Positions 57,433-64,000 of a DNA stretch of 64,000 bases are shown here, one piece after another; the first letter of the stretch is position 1; each line of letters begins with the position of its first letter. Source of the DNA: Hymenobacter negativus. GTDB taxonomy: Bacteria > Bacteroidota > Bacteroidia > Cytophagales > Hymenobacteraceae. A model generated the notes under the pieces. The model had not been told where the DNA came from and ran no database searches. It saw only the letters and a list, made by a program, of their open reading frames with translations. The position numbers were made by a program, and so were the translations under genes. Location of the stretch: the NCBI RefSeq assembly GCF_017571495.1, contig NZ_JAGETZ010000011.1:1-64000 (forward strand), written 5' to 3'.

Positions 57433-58485
57433 TCAGGGGTGGGTGGTCGGGGCGGGGCCGTGGTAATAGTTCAGCGTCATGCCCCGGGAAGTCAGCGTTT
57501 TATTGTCGTCGGTTATCAGTGTGCAATCCACCCCTTTCAGGCTGTTGATGAAGGCCAGGCCGGCAGTTGGGCCTTTCACAAATACGACTTCATCCAGGCC
57601 ATCGGCCAGTTCCACATCAGGGCAAAGGATGGTGACCGAGCGCAGGCCAATGGACGGGTAGCCGGTGTGCGGGTTGATGATATGCCCGTACACCTGCTGG
57701 CCCACCGTGAAGTACTGCTCATAGTTGCCGGCCGTCACCACGGCCATATCTGTTATGTCGACCCAGGCGGCCACGCTGTTTGGGTGGTCGGGGTCGCCGA
57801 TGGCCACGCGCCAGAGCGAGCCGTCGGCCTGTCGGCCCCAGCAGTAGATGTCGCCCGAACCGTTCATCAGCCCGCCTTTGATGCCCAACTGGTCGAGTAC
57901 CAGTTTGGCCCGGCGCAGGCCGTAGCCTTGCAGAATGCCCGCCAAGTTGATGCGCATGCCCTTTTCGGGCAGGAAAACCGTGTGCGCGGCGGCATCCAGC
58001 TTAATTTTTTGCCAGCCGATGCGGCGCACAGAAGCCCGGATGGCGGCCGAGTCGGGCAGGTTGGCGTGGGACTGACGGTCAAATTTATACAGCTTGTCGG
58101 CGCTGGCGAATGTTATGTCAAAGGCGCCGTCGCTGAGTTTGGAAAGGCGCAGGGTGCGGCTTATCAAATCAAACGTTTCGGCCGATACAGCCACCGGCTG
58201 CATGCCTGCCATGCGGTTGATGCGCACCACTTCGGAAGTTGAATCCCAGAACGACATCAGTCGGTCGATGCGCCTCACTTCGCCCAGCCCGGCCCGCAGG
58301 GCACGCTGCCCGGCCGAGTCATTATCGGCTACCACCGTGAAGGTGAAGTGTGAGCCCATGAGGTGGGCACTGCGCGTGAAAGTGTGGCGCTGTGCTAGTG
58401 GGGCCTGGGCTTGAGCCAGCCCCGCTGTCAGCAGTGCCAGCAACAGCCACAGGCTTAACCCAGATTTCCAACTCTTTCGCGTCAT
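57433..58485 (-). CDS. ApbE-like protein (FAD:protein FMN transferase family), divergent active site
   Basis: 350 residues from the ATG at 58485, with a signal peptide (cleaved near AQAQA), so periplasmic. The ApbE fold is clear (HLMGSHFTFTVV, MSFWDSTSEVVRIN, SDGAFDITFA, NGSGDIYCWG, TAGNYEQYF, HIINPHTGYPS, LADGLDEVVFV). ApbE attaches FMN to Ser/Thr of partner proteins using FAD. Several usual residues differ: N180 and Q186 in NLAGILQGYG, where D and K are normal; N271 for the usual Asp; and E299 where a metal-binding Thr is common. Activity may be changed. It lies between thioredoxin and DUF4266 genes. Confidence 0.88.
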   Translation of the reverse strand: MTRKSWKSGLSLWLLLALLTAGLAQAQAPLAQRHTFTRSAHLMGSHFTFTVVADNDSAGQRALRAGLGEVRRIDRLMSFWDSTSEVVRINRMAGMQPVAVSAETFDLISRTLRLSKLSDGAFDITFASADKLYKFDRQSHANLPDSAAIRASVRRIGWQKIKLDAAAHTVFLPEKGMRINLAGILQGYGLRRAKLVLDQLGIKGGLMNGSGDIYCWGRQADGSLWRVAIGDPDHPNSVAAWVDITDMAVVTAGNYEQYFTVGQQVYGHIINPHTGYPSIGLRSVTILCPDVELADGLDEVVFVKGPTAGLAFINSLKGVDCTLITDDNKTLTSRGMTLNYYHGPAPTTHP

Positions 58486-58537
58486 GCTCCTACTGTCCAA
58501 AAACCAAGCAAGGCTACTGCCCAATTCTAAAGATTTT

Positions 58538-59191
58538 CTAGAGGCTGGGGACCACCTTTTTCAAATAAGCTTCAAAGGCAGCAGGACCGCCGGCGATGTA
58601 GCCAGTCTTGGCCAGTACCTTGCCATCGGGGGCAATAACGACGGCCAGCGGGAAGTCGCCCTCGCGGTTGAGTTGGGCCGCAGCGGCTTCGTTCAGCTTT
58701 AGCTGGGCCGCGCTGGGCTGATTTTTTTTCAAGCGCGGAAAGTCGAAATGGGCCAGCACCAGCTTATCCTTGGCATACTCAGCAAACTCGGGCTTGGCGA
58801 AAACTTCCTGCTCGTACATAATGCAGGGCTTGCACCAGTCTGAACCAGAAAAAACAGCCACAATGGGCCGGTTGGCAGCTTTGGCCTGGGCTTGCGCCGC
58901 GCCAAGGTCGGTAAGCCAGCCAGTCAGGCCCTCGGCCGGAACAACGCCGGGCGTAGCATCCATAATGACCTGTGGAGCGGACGCCACCGGCGAAACCGGC
59001 TGCGGCTCGTTGGAAACCGCTACGGCTTTGTCCTTGGCCACCGCCGTGCTGCTGGTGGCGGTCGTTTTGGTTTTGGCCTTCTCACTTTTGACGTTGGCGG
59101 CCTTTTGAGCCCGCGCCGGACCGAAGCAGGTAATCGTAAGGCCCAGCAGGATAAAAGCCCGCAAAAGGCGTGGTAATGAGGAAAAATGCAT
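58538..59191 (-). CDS. Periplasmic thioredoxin-family protein
   Basis: 217 residues from the ATG at 59191. Signal peptide (cleaved after ARAQ), a 55-residue low-complexity Lys/Thr/Ala linker, then a thioredoxin domain at about 85-215 with the active site SDWC120-KP-C123 and a cis-proline-like FPLAVVIAPDG. It should reduce or exchange disulfides in the periplasm. It heads the run thioredoxin, ApbE-like, DUF4266, DUF3570, so it may keep the Cys-rich DUF4266 tail reduced. The DsbD-type protein elsewhere in the window could recharge it. Confidence 0.9.
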   Translation of the reverse strand: MHFSSLPRLLRAFILLGLTITCFGPARAQKAANVKSEKAKTKTTATSSTAVAKDKAVAVSNEPQPVSPVASAPQVIMDATPGVVPAEGLTGWLTDLGAAQAQAKAANRPIVAVFSGSDWCKPCIMYEQEVFAKPEFAEYAKDKLVLAHFDFPRLKKNQPSAAQLKLNEAAAAQLNREGDFPLAVVIAPDGKVLAKTGYIAGGPAAFEAYLKKVVPSL

Positions 59192-59363
59192 GGCTTGGGA
59201 AAAGACTGATGTGAAGAACTGTGACAACAGCACCGCTGGCGGCGGGAGTTCTACGGCGGTCACCGGCAGGGGTTAAAACAACCAGTGAAGCCGGTAAAAG
59301 AATTGTTTCAGAGGCCTCGCCAATACATGAACTACGGTGCTAATCCACTGGCCTGCGAAAACC

Positions 59364-59777
59364 TTATCGGCGGCGTAGCTGCAGAACCTTTTTTTTGAGG
59401 GAAATGATTTCGAGGGTGTAATTGGGCATTTGGCCGTCGGCAAGGTGGATGAGCAGGCGCGACGAGTTGCCATCGGCCGTCCAGGTGCCTTCGCGGCCAG
59501 TCAGACCATCGGTGGGGGCGATGTCGAACTGCTCGAACCGCCCGAAAGGCTTGATGGCGAAACCGGTGCGGCCCCGCGCCGGTGGAAACTTGTAAGTATT
59601 GGGCCGGTACACCAGCGTGTCGCCGTGGTCTTCCTCCCGCGAAGAAAGCCAGGTGCCTTCCAGTTGCTTCATAGAAGCTGGGGAAGACGTAACCACGGCC
59701 GGCTTATTAGGCTGACAAGCAGCAGCCAGCAGGAGCGAGAACGGCAGGAGCCGTAAAAAAAAAGAGGGTTTTAGCAT
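59364..59777 (-). CDS. Lipocalin-like small lipoprotein, 137 aa
   Basis: The ATG at 59777 starts a lipoprotein signal (MLKPSFFLRLLPFSLLLAAAC, Cys21). The mature part begins with MKQLEGTWLSSREED, the GxW of a lipocalin-like barrel, followed by alternating strands (YRPNTYKF, GRFEQFDIAP, REGTWTADG, YTLEIISLKKKVLQL). Such small lipocalin-like lipoproteins are common in Bacteroidota. It may bind a small hydrophobic ligand. It is on the same strand as the thioredoxin gene but 172 bases away, so co-transcription is uncertain. Confidence 0.78.
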   Translation of the reverse strand: MLKPSFFLRLLPFSLLLAAACQPNKPAVVTSSPASMKQLEGTWLSSREEDHGDTLVYRPNTYKFPPARGRTGFAIKPFGRFEQFDIAPTDGLTGREGTWTADGNSSRLLIHLADGQMPNYTLEIISLKKKVLQLRRR

Positions 59778-59916
59778 CAGGTTTAACAAAATGAGCGGTT
59801 AATAAAGGGTAGCCGATGACCTATTTACAGAGTTTGGAACAGGCCCGGCCGCTGGGAGCCAAGCCACGTAAGCACTTGGGTAAGCTACATTCGTGCCCAC
59901 AAAAAAACGTTGACCC

Positions 59917-61653
59917 GTGGATAATCGCGCCCTCACCCGTGCCTTCAAGCTGGCTGCCCAGCTGATGGAGCTGCACGACGAAAATCCCTTTAAAATTCGT
60001 GCCATCGAAGGCACGGCCAATGCCCTCGATTCACTCAGCTTCCCCGTGTCGGAAGTGGAGCGCGCCGGCCTGCCCGACCGCACCGGCCTGAGCAAAACGG
60101 CCGCCGCCAAAGTAGCCGAGCTGCTCGATACCGGCACGTTTTCGGACTTACAGCGCCTGCTGGATATCACACCGCCCGGCGTGGTTGAGATGCTGGGCAT
60201 CAAAGGCATTGGTCCCAAAAAAATACGTGCCCTGTGGCGCGAGTTGGGCATTGAAAGCACTGAGCAACTGCGCGAAGCCGCCGAAAGTGACCAGGTGAGC
60301 AAGCTGAAGGGCTTCGGTAAGAAGACCCAGGAATCCATTCTGGAATCCTTGGAATTTTCCGGCCAGAGCAAGGGCAAGCTGCTCTACCCGCAGGCCGAAC
60401 AACTGGCCGAAGACCTCGCCCGACACCTGCGCGAAACCCTCAACACTGAGCAGGTAGCTGTAGCCGGTGAAATCCGCCGCCGCCTCGAAACCGTGGAAAC
60501 CGTGCGCTTGGTAGCGGCCACCGACAAGCCGGCGCAGGCCCACCAGCTGCTCAACGGTATGGCCGGCCTCACACCCGACCCGCGCCGTTCCGGTCCTTTC
60601 GCCTGGCGCGGTAAGGCTACAGAATCGGGCGTGCAGGTAGAAGTGTTGCTGACGTCCACTGAAGATTTTGTGACGGAAGTTTTCCTGAATTCCGCTGCCG
60701 AAAGCCATTTGGCAGAGACCCTGGCTACTTCGGGGACGCTACGTCAGTGGGCACGTCGCGAGAAATTTCAGCAGGAAGAAGCGCTGTATGAAAAAGCCGG
60801 CCTGCAATTCATCGTGCCCGAGTTGCGAGAGGGCCTGGGCGAAATTGCCCTCGCTGCCGAAAAAAAACTGCCGCACCTGCTCGAAGACGGCGACCTACGA
60901 GGCTCCCTGCACAACCACAGCACCTGGTCCGACGGCAACCACAGCATTCGCGAGATGGCCACCTGGCTGCGCGACCATAATTACCAATACCTCGGCCTAT
61001 GCGACCACAGCCAGGCCGCGCACTATGCCAATGGCCTCAGCGTGGAGCGCGTGCGCCAGCAGCACAAGGAAATCGACCAGTTGAATGCAGAGCTGGCTCC
61101 GTTCCGCATCTTCAAAGGCATCGAAAGCGACATCCTCAGCGACGGCTCGCTTGACTATCCCAGTGAGGTGCTGGCCAGCTTCGATTTCATCGTAGCCAGC
61201 ATCCATTCCAACCTGAAAATGGACGAGCGCAAAGCCACCGACCGCCTGCTGCGCGCTATTGAAAACCCTTACACCACCATGCTGGGCCACCCCACCGGCC
61301 GCCTGCTGCTGCGCCGCCAGGGCTACCCCATCGACTACAAAGCCGTTATCGATGCCTGTGCCAAGCACCAGGTCATCATCGAAATCAATGCCAACCCCTG
61401 GCGGCTCGACCTTGACTGGCGCTGGGTGCGCTATGCCCTGGACCAGGGCGTGATGCTCAGCATCAACCCCGACGCCCATCACACCAACGGCTACGAAGAC
61501 ATGCGCTACGGCGTGCTGATGGGCCGCAAGGGATTGTTGACCAAAGAAATGACCTTCAACGCGAAGACGGCAGACGAAGTAGCAGCCTATTTTGAAGCCC
61601 GCAAGGCCAACATCACCCCGCCTTTGGAATATAAGAAGTCGTTGTTCGAGTAA
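59917..61653 (+). CDS. polX: PolX-family protein with degenerate polymerase site and intact PHP nuclease domain
   Basis: 578 residues from a GTG. HhH region at about 45-145 (GIKGIGPKKIRALW, LKGFGKKTQESIL), a beta-type nucleotidyltransferase domain, then a PHP domain from about 325 (GSLHNHSTWSDG with H332, H334, D339; LCDHSQAAHY; SIHSNLKM; GHPTGRLL; EINANPWRLDL; NPDAHH). In active PolX the palm has GDID and a later Asp. Here these read T195, R197 (VETVRLV) and E242 (VQVEVLL), so all three catalytic Asp are lost. It probably acts only as a nuclease in DNA repair. Confidence 0.9.
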   Translation: MDNRALTRAFKLAAQLMELHDENPFKIRAIEGTANALDSLSFPVSEVERAGLPDRTGLSKTAAAKVAELLDTGTFSDLQRLLDITPPGVVEMLGIKGIGPKKIRALWRELGIESTEQLREAAESDQVSKLKGFGKKTQESILESLEFSGQSKGKLLYPQAEQLAEDLARHLRETLNTEQVAVAGEIRRRLETVETVRLVAATDKPAQAHQLLNGMAGLTPDPRRSGPFAWRGKATESGVQVEVLLTSTEDFVTEVFLNSAAESHLAETLATSGTLRQWARREKFQQEEALYEKAGLQFIVPELREGLGEIALAAEKKLPHLLEDGDLRGSLHNHSTWSDGNHSIREMATWLRDHNYQYLGLCDHSQAAHYANGLSVERVRQQHKEIDQLNAELAPFRIFKGIESDILSDGSLDYPSEVLASFDFIVASIHSNLKMDERKATDRLLRAIENPYTTMLGHPTGRLLLRRQGYPIDYKAVIDACAKHQVIIEINANPWRLDLDWRWVRYALDQGVMLSINPDAHHTNGYEDMRYGVLMGRKGLLTKEMTFNAKTADEVAAYFEARKANITPPLEYKKSLFE

Positions 61654-61754
61654 CGCGAAATTTCATTTCGCCACGCGCGTAGCGAATTCGTTGCCGTGGC
61701 GGTTTTTATGCTGTTCCATTACTCGCTACGCTTGTGGCGAAATGAAATTTCGCG
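61654..61754. repeat. Inverted repeat with 21-bp perfect arms
   Basis: CGCGAAATTTCATTTCGCCAC (61654-61674) pairs exactly with 61734-61754, and inner GCGTAGCGA / TCGCTACGC (61677-61685, 61723-61731) extend the stem. It begins right at the polX stop codon and ends 10 bases before the glycosyltransferase ATG. There is no T tract. Confidence 0.9.
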
Positions 61755-61764
61755 GTACACGTTC

Positions 61765-62748
61765 ATGAAAATCCTCGTTCTCCGCTTTTCCTCTATCGGC
61801 GACATTGTGCTGACTACGCCCGTGTTGCGGGCGCTGGCGCAGCAGGTGCCGGGCGCGGAGGTGCACGTTGCCACCAAGCCCGGCTACCGCGGCCTGCTGG
61901 AACCCAACCCTTACGTTGCCAAAGTGCACTGCCTGACCGGCAACTTGGGCGAGCTTGTGCAGCAGCTGCAGGCTGAGCGGTTCGATTACATCATCGACCT
62001 GCACAACAACCTGCGCACCCGCCTCATCAAGCTGCGGCTGGGTGTGAAGTCAAGCAGCTTCGACAAGCTGAACTGGCAGAAGTGGCTGCTGGTCAACTTC
62101 AAAATCAATAGGCTGCCCGACGTGCACATCGTGCAGCGCTACCTGGCTGCCGCCGCGCCATTGGGCGTGAAAGACGACGGCCAGGGCCTCGATTATTTCA
62201 TTCCCGCAGGCCAGGAAGTGGCCCTGAATACGCTGCCGCAAGCTTTTCAGCGTGGTTACGTGGCCGTGGCCATTGGCGCGCAGCACGCTACCAAGCGCCT
62301 GCCATTGGAAAAGCTGGTGGAGCTGTGTCAGCACCTGGCCCCGCGACCCGTTATGCTGCTAGGTGGCCCGGAAGATGCCCCCGTGGCCGAGGCCATTATT
62401 AGCGCGCTAGCACAAGCAGTCAATAAGTTACTCATTGAAAACGGCTGTGGGCGCTACTCACTGCATCAATCGGCTTCGTTGCTGCGCCAGTCCGCTTTTG
62501 TGGTGAGCCACGACACCGGGCTGATGCACATCGCGGCGGCTTTCGGCAAGCAAATTTTCAGCGTGTGGGGCAACACCGTGCCGGAGTTTGGGATGTATCC
62601 CTACCGGACGGAATTTAAAAAGCTGGAAGTGAACGGGCTGAGCTGCCGACCATGCTCCAAAATTGGCTACGCCAAATGCCCGCAAGGCCATTTCAAGTGC
62701 ATGCGCGAGCAGGTGCTGGAATTAGATTATATGGGGGTACCGGACTAA
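61765..62748 (+). CDS. Glycosyltransferase family 9 (heptosyltransferase-like)
   Basis: 327 residues from the ATG at 61765 (MKILVLRFSSIGDIVLTTPVLRAL); the upstream open frame lies in an inverted repeat. Motifs match the gene at 25716: PNPYVAKVHCL, HNNLRTRLIKL, VAIGAQHATKRLPLEKL, PVMLLGGPEDAPVA, SHDTGLMHIAAAFGKQIFSVWGNT and the Cys-rich CRPCSKIGYAKCPQGHFKC. It should transfer a heptose or similar sugar to lipid A-core in the cytoplasm. Unlike the first copy it has no repeat insertion between the two domains. Confidence 0.93.
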   Translation: MKILVLRFSSIGDIVLTTPVLRALAQQVPGAEVHVATKPGYRGLLEPNPYVAKVHCLTGNLGELVQQLQAERFDYIIDLHNNLRTRLIKLRLGVKSSSFDKLNWQKWLLVNFKINRLPDVHIVQRYLAAAAPLGVKDDGQGLDYFIPAGQEVALNTLPQAFQRGYVAVAIGAQHATKRLPLEKLVELCQHLAPRPVMLLGGPEDAPVAEAIISALAQAVNKLLIENGCGRYSLHQSASLLRQSAFVVSHDTGLMHIAAAFGKQIFSVWGNTVPEFGMYPYRTEFKKLEVNGLSCRPCSKIGYAKCPQGHFKCMREQVLELDYMGVPD

Positions 62749-63316
62749 CAGCTTATTATCCTCGCCCTCTGGGGCGTGCGCGTGCAGTTTGGTGCCATAA
62801 GTGGCGTACTGCAGGAACCTTTGAGCCGCCCGCTGCCTCTCGTAAACCAGCTTTGGATTGATTGAGTGCTCCCATGGCGGCTTGCACTGGAAGCCAGTCG
62901 TGAGCTACGCGCAGGGTCCTTTTCACCGCGCCATGTGCGCGCAGCAGCGTCCACTTACTAGCTCGAGCTCAACCGCGTTGAAATCCTCTGGCCGCTCCTC
63001 AAGCGCTAGCTGGCTAACCCTACCCGATTACCATTCCCTCAGCGCTTTGTACCAAGAGTTGCAATATATACTCGGTTGAATAGGTGATGTCTACGCAATT
63101 GATTGTGAATCAATATTTAATATTTTGTAAATCTGGCTGGTAACCTGTAGCTATGGGTGTGCTTGGATACAGCGGAACGGGCAAGCAGTGCCATCATAAG
63201 TGTGCTTGGATACAGTGGAACAAGACTGGAAACGAGGGGCGAGATATTTATTGCTCCGCTTGCAACTGCTGCTGTAAGGCGCTTCATATCTTTCACTTAG
63301 CTGTTGTTTTACACCC
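62749..63316. other. Intergenic region of 568 bases
   Basis: No gene is supported. The first third reads like worn coding sequence in several short frames. The stretch 63080-63130 is AT-rich. A 22-base direct repeat lies at 63157-63221, and a likely promoter region precedes the beta-lactamase-like gene. Confidence 0.5.
63157..63221. repeat. 22-bp direct repeat, 43 bases apart
   Basis: GTGTGCTTGGATACAGYGGA and the next two bases AC occur at 63157-63178 and 63200-63221, differing at one position. It lies about 100 bases before the beta-lactamase-like gene and could be a regulator site. Confidence 0.7.
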
Positions 63317-64000
63317 ATGCACAGCCGCCTGAGTCTGCTTCTGTTAGTTTGGCTATTCAGTAATTTCCCTGCATCAGCCCAGCTACGTCACTCCTCCGTC
63401 AAACTGCCAACCCTACTTGCTGAAATCAAAAAGGTAATGCAGCAGGAACATATGCCGGGACTGATGCTGTCCGTTGTCGCCGGGGACTCAATTATATTTT
63501 CGGGTGGTCTGGGGGTTGCCAATGTGAAAACCGGGCAAAAAATAGATGGAAAAACGCTATTTCATTTGAATTCTATCACCAAGATGTTTATCGCCCTGGG
63601 CATCCTCAAACTGGTGGCGGAGCACAAGCTGCATCTGGAGGATAAGCTGAGTGACATTGCGCCAGAAGTGAAGTACCAAAACCCTTGGGAGAGCTCGCAT
63701 CCCGTGCGGGTGATACACCTGTTGGAGCACTCAACCGGATTTGACGACGTGCACCTGAACATGGTTTGCAATGCCACCTCCACCGATTTGACCGGGGTGG
63801 CGGCGGTTCAGTTTTATCAAACCTGTCTGGTAGCCAGGTGGCAACCCGGTCTGGCCAGTTCGTACGCTAGTCCTAACTACACCATTCTGGGGTACATCAT
63901 AGAGAAATCCACGCGCATGCCCTGGAGTCAGTACCTTCAACAGGCACTACTTGGCCCATTGGGCATGCGGTATTCTGATTTTGACCTGCGAATCAAAGGG
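63317..64000 (+). CDS. Serine beta-lactamase-like hydrolase (class C / PBP fold), 5' part
   Basis: 228 codons are open from the ATG at 63317 to the window end; the gene is cut off. A signal peptide (MHSRLSLLLLVWLFSNFPASAQ) precedes the beta-lactamase-related domain: GLMLSVVAGDSIIFSGGLGVAN, then the S86-I-T-K89 nucleophile motif in HLNSITKMF. HLLEHSTGFDD follows, then YASPNYTILGYIIEKS, where the YxN motif has Ser in place of Asn. Such proteins are periplasmic esterases, D-peptidases or beta-lactamases. The true substrate cannot be told. Confidence 0.88.
   Translation, partial: MHSRLSLLLLVWLFSNFPASAQLRHSSVKLPTLLAEIKKVMQQEHMPGLMLSVVAGDSIIFSGGLGVANVKTGQKIDGKTLFHLNSITKMFIALGILKLVAEHKLHLEDKLSDIAPEVKYQNPWESSHPVRVIHLLEHSTGFDDVHLNMVCNATSTDLTGVAAVQFYQTCLVARWQPGLASSYASPNYTILGYIIEKSTRMPWSQYLQQALLGPLGMRYSDFDLRIKG

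Noticed and set aside
57352..58242. Plus-strand open frame (296 codons) opposite the ApbE-like gene
   Set aside because: The minus strand encodes a clear ApbE-fold protein here; the plus frame is its reverse shadow.
63157..63221. CRISPR-like spacing of a 22-base repeat
   Set aside because: Only two copies, no further repeats and no cas genes in the window.

Overview
The window reads as an ordinary chromosomal segment of a high-GC Bacteroidota bacterium. Hymenobacter or a close relative in the Cytophagales is the best guess. This is inferred from TAnnTTTG-type -7 promoter elements, a type IX secretion C-terminal domain, a SusC/TonB-like outer-membrane protein with a carboxypeptidase-regulatory domain, many lipoproteins, families typical of Bacteroidota (TRL-like, DUF3570, DUF4266, DUF4252-like) and frequent GTG/TTG starts. 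No phage, plasmid or CRISPR region is visible.

Layout. 1-2.3 kb is a small accessory patch: a lipoprotein, an unknown protein, a serine recombinase with a frameshifted C-terminus, an AT-richer orphan gene and tRNA-Arg(ACG). 2.3-29.3 kb is mostly housekeeping or envelope: TVP38-like membrane protein, PLP sulfur-amino-acid enzyme, DinB-like protein, SGNH hydrolase, metallophosphoesterase, MBL hydrolase, T9SS-exported protein, OmpA lipoproteins, class I aldolase, accD, endonuclease III-like protein, radical SAM protein, gamma-carbonic anhydrase, CNNM/CorC protein, DsbD-like reductase, Lrp regulator, family 9 glycosyltransferase, M16 peptidase, a free-standing SRA (YDG) domain protein and an O-methyltransferase. 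29.3-44.9 kb holds a large outer-membrane receptor, a LysM lytic transglycosylase, two tandem paralogous secreted proteins, dnaE, trxA and an aminopeptidase P.

45.1-52.8 kb is the most unusual part. Three tandem genes on the minus strand encode divergent members of the clostridial P47/OrfX (TULIP-fold) family, which is best known from botulinum neurotoxin clusters. No neurotoxin is present here. Diverging from them is a run of a small unknown protein, a multi-pass membrane protein, a NarL-type histidine kinase and its LuxR-type response regulator. 52.8-59.8 kb is a minus-strand envelope block. It includes thioredoxin, an ApbE-like protein, DUF4266 and DUF3570, which look like one redox-related operon, plus an EVE-domain protein. 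59.9-64 kb carries a PolX-family protein whose polymerase active site is lost, a second family 9 glycosyltransferase and the start of a serine beta-lactamase-like hydrolase that runs off the end.

The intergenic DNA is full of inverted repeats. Several are built from degenerate 7-bp repeat units folded back on themselves. One lies in frame inside a glycosyltransferase, one supplies a stop codon, and one forms most of the dnaE leader. A separate inverted repeat, not clearly 7-bp periodic, supplies a start codon. A second dispersed family resembles REP elements with a GCTTCGACTnCGCTCAGCAT core.
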